From assembly GCF_000473245.1 (NCBI RefSeq), contig NC_022524.1, forward strand, positions 4,379,501-4,443,500: 64,000 nt of DNA, given 5' to 3'. A program made the position numbers and the translations under genes. The stretch's first letter is position 1, and each line of letters starts with the position of its first letter. Origin of the DNA: Bacillus infantis NRRL B-14911 (lineage in GTDB: Bacteria; Bacillota; Bacilli; Bacillales; Cytobacillaceae). This document shows, in pieces, positions 25,801 through 34,667 of this stretch. Below the pieces are notes generated by a model. It was not told where the DNA came from and did no database searches. It saw nothing but the letters and a program-made list of their open reading frames with translations.

Positions 25801-27221
25801 GCAGCCATTTGACCGAAGCTGGCATTTCCGCTTATCGTAATGTCTCCATTGCCAATGATACGTACTTCTTCTACATTTGAATTAATTTCAACACTTTCCA
25901 CACCGGCTTCGATCGTGATCTTCGGAATAATCGTTTGGGATTCTGCAGTGAATCTTGTTTTGCTGCGGATCAGCACAGAATCTGCTTTTGTTTCGCCTGA
26001 AGCTTCGACGATTGCATTCCCTTTTGTAATCTCAAGTACCCCTAAGTTTGAATTATGAAAGACAATATGGGAAGCTGCAGATAGATCCATCGTGTCTGCT
26101 TTAGCCTCATACTGGCTTTGGGCTGTTTTATAAGAAAGGGAGTTATATACCTTGCCTGAATCCGCAAGAGTCGCTGCAGCTCCATCCGAGACGATAGTTT
26201 TTCCGGAAACACTTATGTTTTCTGTGTAAAATGAATGCTGCACTGACTTTATGATTTCAAGATTTCCTTTGATATTCATATCTTTGAGAATGATAAAGTC
26301 ACCATTTACAATCAAATCGGCATCAATCAGAGCATTGTTTCCATTCAATGTTCTATGATTATAGGTACTGCCATTTGGGCTTGCTTGCCCGCCCGCTGTC
26401 AGTTCGACCGAAGTTAATTTAACAATCTTGTCTCCGTCAGGGCTGAATGTGATATTCGCTCCTTTAAGGGCTCCTTCATTCTCGGCATTAAACCATGATT
26501 TCAAAGATGCAGTTAAGGAGAATGTGCCTTTATCCGTCACTACAAGCTGATCAGTAATGCGCGATACCGCTGCTGTAATTTGCAAAGGCTTCGCGGCAAG
26601 CTCGCTGCGGTAAATAAAAGCTGCCATCTGGCCCCGGCTTACTTTCTCATTCGGTGAGTAGGTTTTTGCTGTTGTCCCATTAGTGATGCCTTTTTCTATT
26701 AAAGGCTGCAGGTAGCCTGCAAACCAATCTGAAGGATTTACATCATGGAACCGCTTATCTTTCAGGGGACTTGATTTAAAATCATAGCCCAGAGCTATTA
26801 TTTTTGCCATCTGTGCACGTGTAATGGGTTCATTCGGCTTGAACTGGTCTCCATATCCCTTTACGATGCCCTGCTCAGCTAAAGCAGCAATATAGCTGTA
26901 TGCCCAGTTGTTTTTCGATACATCTTTAAACCCTGGGTCCTTAACATGGTCTGTTTTTATATTTAGAGCAAGCGTAAGCATTTTGGCTGCCTGGGCACGG
27001 GTCACACTTTCATTCGGTTTAAAAATGCCATTCCCAAAGCCCTTGATAATTCCTTTTTCCGACAGGCTGGAAACAGCTTGATAATAGTAATCGTTATTTC
27101 TCACATCTGAAAAACTGGTACCTTGTGCGTAAGGAAGGAGAGGCGAAACCGAACCTGCCACCATGACACCTGCTGATGCTGCTAAAAAAAATCTCCAATT
27201 AGACCTATGCTTATACCGCAT
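22848..27221 (-). CDS. Giant SLH protein with eight cadherin-like repeats and lamin-tail-like domain
   Basis: About 1457 residues, same architecture as the facing gene. Signal peptide 1-33; three SLH domains (about 35-205, VTRAQAAKM, ITRAQMAKI, VSRGQMAAF); a repetitive beta-helix-like region (about 225-525); eight repeats of about 94 residues (N-x-A-P-V start, DQxVMAGGPPMILDLSQVFGDADGD, ITVKADDGRGGTVEESF); and a C-terminal block of about 160 residues starting NLFISETVWG...ALEIYNPTAAEVDLSQ, lamin-tail-like. Repeats 3, 5 and 6 are nearly identical at DNA level. ATG 27221 with GGAGG is preferred to 27272. The DGDG-type acidic loops suggest Ca binding. Function unknown; probably a long surface fibre or adhesin. 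Confidence 0.85.
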   Translation of the reverse strand: MRYKHRSNWRFFLAASAGVMVAGSVSPLLPYAQGTSFSDVRNNDYYYQAVSSLSEKGIIKGFGNGIFKPNESVTRAQAAKMLTLALNIKTDHVKDPGFKDVSKNNWAYSYIAALAEQGIVKGYGDQFKPNEPITRAQMAKIIALGYDFKSSPLKDKRFHDVNPSDWFAGYLQPLIEKGITNGTTAKTYSPNEKVSRGQMAAFIYRSELAAKPLQITAAVSRITDQLVVTDKGTFSLTASLKSWFNAENEGALKGANITFSPDGDKIVKLTSVELTAGGQASPNGSTYNHRTLNGNNALIDADLIVNGDFIILKDMNIKGNLEIIKSVQHSFYTENISVSGKTIVSDGAAATLADSGKVYNSLSYKTAQSQYEAKADTMDLSAASHIVFHNSNLGVLEITKGNAIVEASGETKADSVLIRSKTRFTAESQTIIPKITIEAGVESVEINSNVEEVRIIGNGDITISGNASFGQMAASSASIVRVESTGQVGLLKTVDKDSRFILGRYTRIADMQLPAGVEPAEAISNYESVKNNIQKIGGKDNPDYVPGGATVIPNRAPAVAAEVSDQNLTAGSAPFSIELGSVFTDPDGDALQLTAVSSAADVADASLQGATLLITPVTAGASTITVTADDGRGGIVYESFFVNVEQPNSIPVVANEIADQMAVAGTAPITVDLSNVFMDADHDSLTITAESSNSGVAAASADGTTLTLTPSAPGTAAITVKADDGRGGTVEESFTITVEQPNRAPVVDKEMIDQKVMAGGPPMILDLSQVFGDADGDGLTMTAASSDSTIASAEVAGNDLKVTVLSAGTATITVKADDGRGGTVEESFTITAERPNHAPILKNEIVNQTAIAGDEPSLIDLTNVFEDIDGDTLTITAGTNDAGIATAEVIGTGLKLTPLNAGRATITITAVDGRGGSQEESFYITVERPNRAPVVAKEMIDQKVMAGGPPMILDLSQVFGDADGDALTMTAASSDSTIASAEVVGNDLKVTVLNAGTATITVKADDGRGGTVEESFTITIEQPNRAPIVAKEMIDQKVMAGGPPMILDLSQVFGDADGDGLTMTAASSDSTIASAEVAGTDLKVTVLSAGTATITVKADDGRGGTVEESFTITIERPNRAPVLAKEIVNQTAVAGEAPFMIDISNVFSDPDGDKLTLTAISNNSGIAAVDVNGTYLKLTPLNKGRAVISVTAADGRGGSEEESFYITVEEPNQAPVVKNGIPDQTVMAGGAPMILDLSQVFGDANGDALTLKADSSDREVAVVNMTGTALSITPVNAGTAAITITAEDGKGGTVSRTFQLTVQSASPAAPNLFISETVWGLFDLALEIYNPTAAEVDLSQLKLVVAGEDITFESFGLTLESKEILAIVESNFWWTDEEIPSKVLRIPFPIEPERSVEYVDVQLMYGEQLIDSVKYFKDKTLVRQSGVTQGSAAYDDSQWIELPTDYIDDIGTYPPAP
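23780..25190 (-). repeat. In-gene 282-bp tandem repeat, units nearly identical
   Basis: The same phrase (AAATACCTGG on the plus strand) begins at 24063, 24345 and 24909, i.e. 282 and 2 x 282 bases apart. In protein order the units alternate as type A (MIDQKVMAGGPPM), B (IVNQTAIAGDEP), A, A, B. This indicates recent duplication of one- and two-unit blocks. Confidence 0.85.
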
Positions 27222-27526
27222 ATCATTTCCTCCAACATAATAAAATGGCAAAAATAGAACAGCATTGTTCATTAAAACCTATTAACAAACACAGCTACTA
27301 CAATGATTATCGGCAGATTTCAGTCTACATTTAGAGCATTTTAGTTCGAATTAACTATATTTTAGAATAGTCAGCTGCCCTTTTAGGAAGAAATATACTA
27401 AATACAGACTGCATACATCCCGGTTTACAGCTGCCCTTTTCTGGGAAAAGAAGCTAAGCCGGGGCGGGGGTTCCTCCGAGCAAAGCCAACGTGTTCCCCG
27501 CTTCCGGCTTTGTCTGTTTAAGTGCA
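27222..27526. other. Gene-free upstream region of the leftward giant SLH gene
   Basis: No gene. The part next to the gene is AT-rich and should hold its promoter, but I could not choose one pair of boxes. The stretch 27455-27515 is markedly GC-rich (CCGGGGCGGGGG, CCCCGCTTCCGG) and may be a repeat or a decayed hairpin. Confidence 0.45.
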
Positions 27527-27568
27527 TAAAAAAACCGGCTGCAGCGATTTCGAATCGTCTGCAGCCGG
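27527..27568 (-). terminator. Rho-independent terminator of the SLH glucosaminidase gene
   Basis: The outer stem CCGGCTGCAG (27535-27544 with 27559-27568) continues into an inner CGATT/AATCG stem. The A run 27527-27534 becomes the U tract for leftward transcripts. Confidence 0.88.
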
Positions 27569-27647
27569 CAAAACCTTTCAGGGGGATTAATAGTCAGTAT
27601 CCCCATTTGTCTTTCTTTTATTCAATGATGCTTAAAGTCTTTTAAAA

Positions 27648-29618
27648 TTATTTCACTATCGGCATCAGTTTGATGTACTGAGCTGACACATAGGCTTCAG
27701 AGATAGTGTTGTGGTCCGAGATAATCTTGCTCCAGCCATTGCTTGTGCTTTGCACCACAATCGGCATGCCTGCATTTTTGTACGTATATTGCAGGTTCAA
27801 TGCTGAAACCTCAGGTGTGCTGCGCACATTCAAGCCTGAAGTAGTTGTTTCACTAATCTGGTAGAATCCAAAATCTTTCTTGCCTAAATAACTGTCCACC
27901 CTATACATATGGCCGGCGATCTTCTGGCCCCAGAAAGGATCTGACGCATATTTCACATTAAATCCGCGGGATTTGTTTCCTGTCGCACCGCCGTTAGGGT
28001 AGGCGCCGAGCGGGTTAATGTAATTTTTGTTCAGGTACCTTGTGGCCAGGGCATCGATCGCTTCTGCCGGTGCAGCAAATTTCTCTGCCTCATTCAGGTT
28101 GCTGTCATATGCCTTCAGTCCAAAAAGGTTGTTTCTTTCCTGTGAAAGCCTGCTCATGCCATAGTCGCTTTCGTGCATGGCCATGGAAAGAATCAAGAGG
28201 CCATTAATTCTATGCTTTGCTTCGGCTGCTTTAATGGCAGCGCCAAGTCCCTTGATCTTACTGAGCTTTGCAGCATCCTTATAGCGTACAAAGGCTGCCG
28301 GATTGCTTCTGTATAATGCATCCAGTTCGCCGAGCCTCATATCAATGAAACGATTCAGCTCTTCTGCCGTATAATTCGTTGTTGTCCTGGCAGGGAGATA
28401 ATTGAAGTATTGATAGGCTGTCCCGATTGTTTGTCCGGTTGTATTTGTAAATGTTCCTCCATCCCAGCTGTAGTACTTGTTCCCGGCTGTAAGGAATGAA
28501 GGAGCCTTGCCCATGGAATATGAAGCATAGGTATTGGTTGAAGGCGTGTAGATGGAATGAACCAGCTCACCATTCACATTGACAGAATAATAGTTTCTGC
28601 CGGCTACCTGCTGATTGGGAATCAGATAAGCTTCGGTGTGCTTTACATATGCAGTCATCCCCGCAATGATCACTTTTACATAGTTTTCATTAGAATCTAC
28701 ATATTTCATTTCCTGCTGGGCAGGGACATAGGTAATATTATTCTTAAAGCTTGAATCGCTGTATATATACGTTAAAGAGCTGCCTACCGGCGGTCTGGAA
28801 ATGACAAGTCCCGCTGACATTTTGACGATCTGTTCATTCAGCGTCACCACCTGACTGGAGCTTGATACAGCTTTATTGGCCGCATCAAAGGTTGAGTATG
28901 AACGGGATCCCGGCTGAAGGTTTCCACTGCTATCGATTGTCGACACCCGGAAAGCGCCTGATTCGGGCTCTTCTCCCCCAGGGCCCTCTCCCACAAAGGA
29001 TTCAGCTGTTTTAATCATCCTGTATATAAAGGCTGCTGCCTCTGCGCGGGTAGCTGACTTCTGCGGAAGAAAGCGGAAGCTTCCATCGCCGTTGGGCACG
29101 CCCTTTATAATCTGGTCATATAGGTTTCTTGCTACTGCCTGCCTGAAGCTTTTATTAATCTGGCCGGCATCTGTAAAACTTAAAGGAGCCTCAGTTCTGT
29201 CCACATTCAAGTAGATAAGCGACCTGTCAATCATGACCGCCATTTGCTCTCTCGTGACCGGATCATTCGGCCCGAATTTCCCATTGGCATATCCTGTCAC
29301 AATTCCTGCAGCACCTGCGCTGTTGATTCCCGGCGCCAGACTTGAGGATAGAGGCACATCCGCAAACGACACAGGTCCTTCAGGAAGCTTCAAGGCCCTT
29401 GCTACAAACGCAGCAAACTGCCCCCTGGTCACCATCTCGCCGGGCTTATATACTCCGTCTCCAAATCCGTTGATAATGCCTTCACTTACCATCGCACGCA
29501 TTTCGGTCTCCAAAGTAATCCCTGAGATATCATCATTGGCAAATGCTGACTGCCCGGTAAAAGAAAACAGGCTGACTGCCAGCATAAGAGCGAAAAGCAT
29601 GCTGAATTTGTTCTTCAT
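27648..29618 (-). CDS. SLH-anchored endo-beta-N-acetylglucosaminidase (GH73-like)
   Basis: 656 residues. Signal peptide 1-27 (SAFA), then three SLH repeats at about 30-205 (VTRGQFAAFVARAL, VTREQMAVMIDRSL, ATRAEAAAFIYRMI). A middle region (about 225-415) of SH3/wall-binding appearance precedes a glucosaminidase domain (about 420-575) with the likely catalytic Glu in LILSMAMHESDYGMS and the family phrases NNLFGLKAYD and FNVKYASDPFWGQKIAGHMYRVD. A C-terminal SH3b-like domain ends the protein (TTTSGLNVRSTPEVSA). It should cleave GlcNAc-MurNAc bonds like LytD/LytG. RBS is a G-rich AGGGGGAG. Unlike the neighbouring enzymes 29760-32882, the SLH part is N-terminal. Confidence 0.88.
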   Translation of the reverse strand: MKNKFSMLFALMLAVSLFSFTGQSAFANDDISGITLETEMRAMVSEGIINGFGDGVYKPGEMVTRGQFAAFVARALKLPEGPVSFADVPLSSSLAPGINSAGAAGIVTGYANGKFGPNDPVTREQMAVMIDRSLIYLNVDRTEAPLSFTDAGQINKSFRQAVARNLYDQIIKGVPNGDGSFRFLPQKSATRAEAAAFIYRMIKTAESFVGEGPGGEEPESGAFRVSTIDSSGNLQPGSRSYSTFDAANKAVSSSSQVVTLNEQIVKMSAGLVISRPPVGSSLTYIYSDSSFKNNITYVPAQQEMKYVDSNENYVKVIIAGMTAYVKHTEAYLIPNQQVAGRNYYSVNVNGELVHSIYTPSTNTYASYSMGKAPSFLTAGNKYYSWDGGTFTNTTGQTIGTAYQYFNYLPARTTTNYTAEELNRFIDMRLGELDALYRSNPAAFVRYKDAAKLSKIKGLGAAIKAAEAKHRINGLLILSMAMHESDYGMSRLSQERNNLFGLKAYDSNLNEAEKFAAPAEAIDALATRYLNKNYINPLGAYPNGGATGNKSRGFNVKYASDPFWGQKIAGHMYRVDSYLGKKDFGFYQISETTTSGLNVRSTPEVSALNLQYTYKNAGMPIVVQSTSNGWSKIISDHNTISEAYVSAQYIKLMPIVK

Positions 29619-29715
29619 TTTTCTCCCCCTAAGATTTTACAAGATTCCCTCTTATTCTACCAAAACTACCATGGCAAAATGAACATGAAATTCAAGTTTC
29701 CGGAAAAAAAAGCAA

Positions 29716-29752
29716 GAAAAAAACCAGGAGTGCGGGACTATCCTCCTGGTTT
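29716..29752 (-). terminator. Rho-independent terminator of the NlpC/P60-SLH gene
   Basis: Stem AAACCAGGAG (29721-29730) with CTCCTGGTTT (29743-29752). An A run before it becomes the U tract on the minus strand. Confidence 0.85.
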
Positions 29753-29759
29753 GCATGAA

Positions 29760-30761
29760 TTATCTGGAATTATTCATAGAGTTATAGATTGCCGCTGAAA
29801 AGACGGCTCTTGTTGCGTTGCTTGACGAACGGTATTGGCTGCCGCCAAAGATGGAAGTCGTATCGATCTGGTGCATGACCATGATGGCATTGAAAGCCCA
29901 GTAGCCAGGACTGACATCTGTATACACGGTGCTTGCGGCTGTGACACCTTTATTCTTGAGATTGAAGGCCCGCTGAATGATGACGGCCATCTCTGCACGT
30001 GTCATATTGCTGTTTGGACGGAATGTGCCATCGGCAAAGCCGGTGATAATCCCGGATTCTCTTATAGCTGCAATATCATTGGCAAATTGATAGTTTGGCG
30101 ATACATCCTTAAAAGCATTCAGGCTGGAAGCATCCTTTTTCAGCACTCTGTTGATGATGGCCGCAGCCTGTCCTCTTGTAACCGGGTTCTCTGGAAGGAA
30201 GGTTGAATTCTCAAAGCCTTTAATGATGTTCTGGCTGCTGAGCGCATTGACTGCTGCATATGCCGGATGATTGGCATCAAGGTCTGTATACTGCTGTGAT
30301 GCCGCTGCCGCTGCAACCACCCTTTTCGCACCTGCAAACTTTGGTCCCCAGTATGTACTGCTCAATGAATCAATCTTGATGCCGCTGCTCGTTGTTGCAC
30401 TGATGAACTGATTGTCGCCTATGTAAATGCCTGAATGGGTGATACCTGCTTTATCATATGTTTTTTCAAAAAAGACAAGGTCACCGACCGCCAGATCAGA
30501 CTTTGAAACCGGAGTGCCGACATTATACTGATCAGCCGATACACGCGGGAGAGTGATGCCCACTTTTCCAAAAACATAGAAGAGGAATCCTGAACAGTCA
30601 AAACCGCTTGGAGCAGTGCCCCCATATTTATATGGCACACCAAGATTGTCTTTTGCTATAGCTGCGATCTGTTCCTGCTGTGACGATGCAAACGCTGATG
30701 ATACAGGCAGGATAGCAAAAACCATCACTGCAATGAGTAGTTTTGACAATAACCGTTTCAT
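29760..30761 (-). CDS. NlpC/P60 endopeptidase with SLH domains
   Basis: 333 residues. A signal peptide (1-25) is followed by an NlpC/P60 domain (about 28-150) with catalytic Cys56 in GFDCSGFLFYVF and His109 in ITHSGIYIG; GVPYKYGGTAP precedes the Cys as usual. SLH repeats start at about 157 (IIKGFENSTFLPENPVTRGQAAAIINRVL, IITGFADGTFRPNSNMTRAEMAVIIQRAF), the third weak (ATRAVFSAAIY). It should cut D-Glu-diamino acid bonds in wall peptides, as LytE/LytF/CwlS do. Here SLH repeats stand in for the LysM repeats of those enzymes. Confidence 0.9.
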   Translation of the reverse strand: MKRLLSKLLIAVMVFAILPVSSAFASSQQEQIAAIAKDNLGVPYKYGGTAPSGFDCSGFLFYVFGKVGITLPRVSADQYNVGTPVSKSDLAVGDLVFFEKTYDKAGITHSGIYIGDNQFISATTSSGIKIDSLSSTYWGPKFAGAKRVVAAAAASQQYTDLDANHPAYAAVNALSSQNIIKGFENSTFLPENPVTRGQAAAIINRVLKKDASSLNAFKDVSPNYQFANDIAAIRESGIITGFADGTFRPNSNMTRAEMAVIIQRAFNLKNKGVTAASTVYTDVSPGYWAFNAIMVMHQIDTTSIFGGSQYRSSSNATRAVFSAAIYNSMNNSR

Positions 30762-30929
30762 TTTTTCACCTCTGGGCTTTTTTTCATAAATAATATCGAA
30801 ATATGAATTTTATAGGCTTATTTTATCAGATAATTCCGGACTATTACTTTACGATTATGTTACAAATGGGTTTGATGGGAATATGTGACGAAAAAGGAGG
30901 GTATATATGTAAGTTGGCATATCTGAACA

Positions 30930-30963
30930 TAAAAAAGACAGGCATAAAGCCCGTCTTTTTTAT
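30930..30963 (-). terminator. Rho-independent terminator of the SLH subtilase gene
   Basis: GACAGGC and GCCCGTC pair with one mismatch around ATAAA, extended by A and T runs. It overlaps the stop codon and the A run gives a U tract leftward. Confidence 0.75.
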
Positions 30964-32882
30964 CTTAAACCTTTATTTTCCGCCCTTGCCAGGAATACGG
31001 CATAGGAGGAGCGGAGCATCTTTTCTCCCGGCTTGAATGTACCATCAGGATAGCCTTCTGAAATATGAGCTCCGGCGATTTTCAGAATTTCCTTTGAACC
31101 GGCTATGCTTGGGCTCACATCTGAAAATGAGACATTTGAAGCCTCAGGCAGTTTATAGCCTCTCGCTATCAAAATGGCCATTTCTGCGCGTGTCACCGGC
31201 TCATTCGGCCTGAATGTCCCGTCTTTGAACCCGGTCAATATCCCGCTGGCTGCAGCTCCTTCAATATAGCCAGAAGCAAAGCTGGCAAATGGAACATCCT
31301 TAAATCTGGTAGCCTTCTGGGTGCCTTCGATACCCAGCGCCCTTCCAATCATTGCAACAGCTTCTGCCCTGGTTACAAGCTTTCCTGGACCCATCATTTT
31401 TTCCTGATAGCCGTTCAGTATACCTTCCCTGTTGAGGTATATTAAGTGCCTGCTGTACCAAAGCGAATTTGTCATGTCCTTGAAGTAAGGAGAAGCAATC
31501 TCTGCAGAGACAAGCGTGCTTCTGTCCAGTTTCTCTTCCTTCCCGTTCAGGGGCACAATCATGTAAGGGACCTGTCCTTTTACCCCGTAGTCCTCAAAAA
31601 CTGGTTCTGCGGCCCCTTCTGCGATCAGTCCGCCGAAACGATATACATTATAGGCCTTGAATTCCTTCAAAACATTCTGCATATCCAGTGAGATTTTCCC
31701 GCTGTTGTCTGCCTTGGCCGAGACGGGTATCGGATTTACCTTTGCTGTGTCTGCCTGAACGAGGCCGTATCCGTAAAGATGATCTTTTCCCTGAGTGCCA
31801 AGGTCCTTGGCATTTGTCTGCAGAAGCTTCCTGATCTGCTTATTCGTGTAGCCGGGATATTTCTGCATATATAGTGCTGCCATTCCGGCTACGAAAGGGG
31901 ATGCCATTGAAGTTCCCGTCATGTACCCATACCCTTGAGGCGTTGTGCTGTAAATAGAGCTGCCCGGTGCGGCTAGCTCTATTTCAGCCCCGCTGGAGGA
32001 TGAAGGCACCTTCACATTCGCTTTATTGACGGCGGATACGGCAATGACACTCGGGAACTTGCCGGGATATTCCACAGTATTCACATCGTCGCCCTTCCCC
32101 GAGTTTCCGGCTGCAGCAATGATCAGGATTCCTTTTTCATAAGCTTTATCTATCATTGTCCGGATACCAACATCATCATATGGTGTGGTGAGACTCAGAT
32201 TGATGATATCCACATCGTTTTTGATGGCCCATTCCAGTCCTGCCATGACAGTGGATGAAGTACCGTCCCCTCTGCGGTCCAGCGCCTTGACCGCATATAA
32301 TTGTGCTTCAGGGGCCACGCCGACTATGCCGACCTCATTGTCCAGGGCACCAATGATACCTGCCACATGGGTTCCATGCCCGTTCTCATCCTTATAAGAA
32401 TCCTTGCAGGCCAGCGGATTATAATTAAGATCCAGTACACAGGCACCGCCAGCGATGGAAAGATCCTCATGCTCAGCAGCACCGGAATCGATAATGGCAA
32501 TCTTTACGCCTTTGCCTGTCAGGCCTGCCGGCTGCATGGACGTTCGGTTTATATTCCCGTGCGCCCATGGAATCACCTGTCCGCCCACCTGTACCTTCTG
32601 ATCCTTCTCAAGGCCCGCAAGCTCACCGGAGAGGCGCAGTACTTCTGCCGAGGCGGCAGGCAGCTTAACTGCAGCGGCATGGATCAGCCCATATTCCCGC
32701 GTTACTTCCCCGCCTGCCGACTCAATCAGCTTTTCATTGATCTCCCCGTTAAAAAACGCGATGTAATTAGCCTCCTGTGTCTCCGGGGCGGCTTTTGCAG
32801 CAGTGCTGCCATTATTCATGACCGGAAATAGGATATTGCTTATTAACAACATAACTGCCGCAGGCATCAGCCATTTTTTCAT
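30960..32882 (-). CDS. Subtilisin-like serine protease (S8) with three SLH domains
   Basis: About 640 residues. Signal peptide about 1-29; a short inhibitor-type propeptide (about 35-95, NYIAFFNGEINEKLIESAGGEV); a catalytic domain (about 100-370) with Asp in IAIIDSGAAEHEDL, His in NGHGTHVAGIIG and Ser in GTSMASPFVAGMAALY; a small beta domain (about 380-460); then three SLH repeats (about 465-640, VTRAEAVAMIGRAL, VTRAEMAILIARGY, LRSSYAVFLARA). It is a surface-tethered exoprotease. ATG 32882 gives a normal signal peptide and has GGAG upstream; a start at 32954 adds 24 polar residues. Two Cys in the catalytic domain (ACVLDLNYNPLACKD) may form a disulfide. Confidence 0.9.
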   Translation of the reverse strand: MKKWLMPAAVMLLISNILFPVMNNGSTAAKAAPETQEANYIAFFNGEINEKLIESAGGEVTREYGLIHAAAVKLPAASAEVLRLSGELAGLEKDQKVQVGGQVIPWAHGNINRTSMQPAGLTGKGVKIAIIDSGAAEHEDLSIAGGACVLDLNYNPLACKDSYKDENGHGTHVAGIIGALDNEVGIVGVAPEAQLYAVKALDRRGDGTSSTVMAGLEWAIKNDVDIINLSLTTPYDDVGIRTMIDKAYEKGILIIAAAGNSGKGDDVNTVEYPGKFPSVIAVSAVNKANVKVPSSSSGAEIELAAPGSSIYSTTPQGYGYMTGTSMASPFVAGMAALYMQKYPGYTNKQIRKLLQTNAKDLGTQGKDHLYGYGLVQADTAKVNPIPVSAKADNSGKISLDMQNVLKEFKAYNVYRFGGLIAEGAAEPVFEDYGVKGQVPYMIVPLNGKEEKLDRSTLVSAEIASPYFKDMTNSLWYSRHLIYLNREGILNGYQEKMMGPGKLVTRAEAVAMIGRALGIEGTQKATRFKDVPFASFASGYIEGAAASGILTGFKDGTFRPNEPVTRAEMAILIARGYKLPEASNVSFSDVSPSIAGSKEILKIAGAHISEGYPDGTFKPGEKMLRSSYAVFLARAENKGLR

Positions 32883-32996
32883 AGTTAAAGACTCCGTTCT
32901 ACTAGATTCACGAAAGCGGGGAACGGCTTCAGCAAGCTGCCGAATCGCTATCATTCTTTCATTCTATCATTATCTTATATAAAGGCTGAACTATAA

Positions 32997-33025
32997 AACA
33001 AAAGGAGCTTAATCAGCTCCTGTTG
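32997..33025 (-). terminator. Rho-independent terminator of the SLH amidase gene
   Basis: AGGAGCT (33003-33009) pairs with AGCTCCT (33015-33021). TTTTGTTTT follows on the minus strand. Confidence 0.8.
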
Positions 33026-33056
33026 TTGTTTATATCTTATAGAGTCGGGGTAAATA

Positions 33057-34448
33057 TCAGATATTATAGTAAGAGGACACATTGTACCCTTTTTGCTTAT
33101 AATAGTCTAAAATCCCGAAATAAATCGCCTCTGCCGCTTTCTGTCGCCAAGCTGACGATTTGAGTTTTTCATTATCTTTCTGATTGTCAATGAAACCAAG
33201 CTCTACAAGCACTGCAGGCATGGTATTTTCACGGATTACGTGGAAGTTTCCGTGTTTAACGCCTCTGTCATAGAGTTTCCAGGCGTTAAGCAGCCTGTTT
33301 TGGACTGCTGCTGCCAGTGCCTTGCTTTCAGCTGTATTTGGATTCGTTGCAGCCGAATTATAATAATAGGTTTCGGTTCCGTTGGCTGTTCCATTGAATG
33401 CATTTGCATGCACACTCAGGAATATATTCGCTTTAGCAGCCTTGGCAAATTCTACCCTTTTCTGCAGGGAGATAAATACATCGGTTTCCCTTGTCAGCTT
33501 TACATCAAACGGAGTCCTGCTCAACAGGCTCTTTACCTTTAAAGAGGTGTCCAGCACTACATTCTTTTCCAGGATGCCAAAACCGCCTGCACCTGGATCG
33601 GATCCGCCATGTCCAGGATCAATTACGATTGTCTGCAGGGCAATCGGATCATTATTTACATCCCCCGGCTTATAGCTTCCATCCAAGTATGCACCATGTA
33701 CCAGCCCTTCAGCAGAGCCGGACTTTATGTACACCCAGTCTCCTACATTATAAGCAGCCTGTACGGTTGTTCCCTGTGCTAAAGAATCAACCTTTGGATA
33801 ATCTGTGTTCGGCCCTGTCCGTACATTCAGGGAATCTGCGTTTACCGTAAGTTCACCTGTAAATGAAACACTTGCGCCGATCCTAAGCTTGTAATCTACC
33901 GATCTGGCGAGGAATACGGAAAAATCCGCCCTTTTAATATTGGAATCATATCCAAAATTCGTTGGTGAAATCCCCTGGGCTATCCCCCTGGCCATCAGTG
34001 CATTCGCTGCACCGCCCGTACTGTTCTCCCCGTATTGGAAAGCACGGCTGATCAGCAGGGCCATTTCTCCCCGTGTCACCGGCTTGCCCGGCTTGAAGGA
34101 GCCATCGGAATATCCTGAGATGATCCCTTTATCTACAGCTGATTGAATATATCCAGAAGCAAACGACTGACTGTTGACATCTTTAAATTGTGTGACTCTT
34201 TTCGCTCCATTAAGGTTTAAAGCCCTCCCAAGCATCGCCGCCGCTTCTGCGCGGGTTACCTCCTTGTTGGGGCTGAAATATCCGTCTGAGCTTCCCGTGA
34301 CAATATTACCTTGAGCCAAGTACATGATTTCCTTGTAGGCTCTGTAATCAGCTCCTACGTCCTTAAAGGATCCAGCTGCTTCAGATGTTGTGCCAAAGAA
34401 CGGCAGCATCATCAAAGCCAGCAAAATCACACAAAAAAATTTCCTCAT
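33057..34448 (-). CDS. SLH-anchored N-acetylmuramoyl-L-alanine amidase (Amidase_3)
   Basis: 463 residues. Signal peptide 1-24 (SEA); three SLH repeats at about 26-195 (VTRAEAAAMLGRAL, VTRGEMALLISRAF, IKRADFSVFLARSV); an SH3b domain (about 203-265, SLNVRTGPNTDYP); and a zinc amidase domain (about 272-455) with VIDPGHGGSDPGA, the Glu in GILEKNVVLD, SVHANAF and VLVELGFIDN. It removes stem peptides from MurNAc, as CwlB/LytC do. The order (anchor, SH3, enzyme) mirrors the glucosaminidase at 27.6 kb. Confidence 0.92.
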   Translation of the reverse strand: MRKFFCVILLALMMLPFFGTTSEAAGSFKDVGADYRAYKEIMYLAQGNIVTGSSDGYFSPNKEVTRAEAAAMLGRALNLNGAKRVTQFKDVNSQSFASGYIQSAVDKGIISGYSDGSFKPGKPVTRGEMALLISRAFQYGENSTGGAANALMARGIAQGISPTNFGYDSNIKRADFSVFLARSVDYKLRIGASVSFTGELTVNADSLNVRTGPNTDYPKVDSLAQGTTVQAAYNVGDWVYIKSGSAEGLVHGAYLDGSYKPGDVNNDPIALQTIVIDPGHGGSDPGAGGFGILEKNVVLDTSLKVKSLLSRTPFDVKLTRETDVFISLQKRVEFAKAAKANIFLSVHANAFNGTANGTETYYYNSAATNPNTAESKALAAAVQNRLLNAWKLYDRGVKHGNFHVIRENTMPAVLVELGFIDNQKDNEKLKSSAWRQKAAEAIYFGILDYYKQKGYNVSSYYNI

Positions 34449-34667
34449 TATCTAGCTTGCTCCTTTCGCCATTTTCCTACATTTTAACACACTGGAAGCT
34501 GTACCTGTATAATCCATTTTGTCTATAAACATGAAATTTTGTAATAAAATATTTCCAATTTCTTTATTTTGTGTCTTTTTCTACTATATTAAGAACCTTT
34601 TTTATGAGTCTATTGATTCTGGCTGTGAAAAAATAAGGGCATTAAGAATTACCCCTTTTAATATGAA
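34449..34667. other. AT-rich upstream region of the SLH amidase gene
   Basis: No gene is seen between the amidase start and the next terminator. It is AT-rich and must hold the amidase promoter. I could not select one box pair with confidence. Confidence 0.4.
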
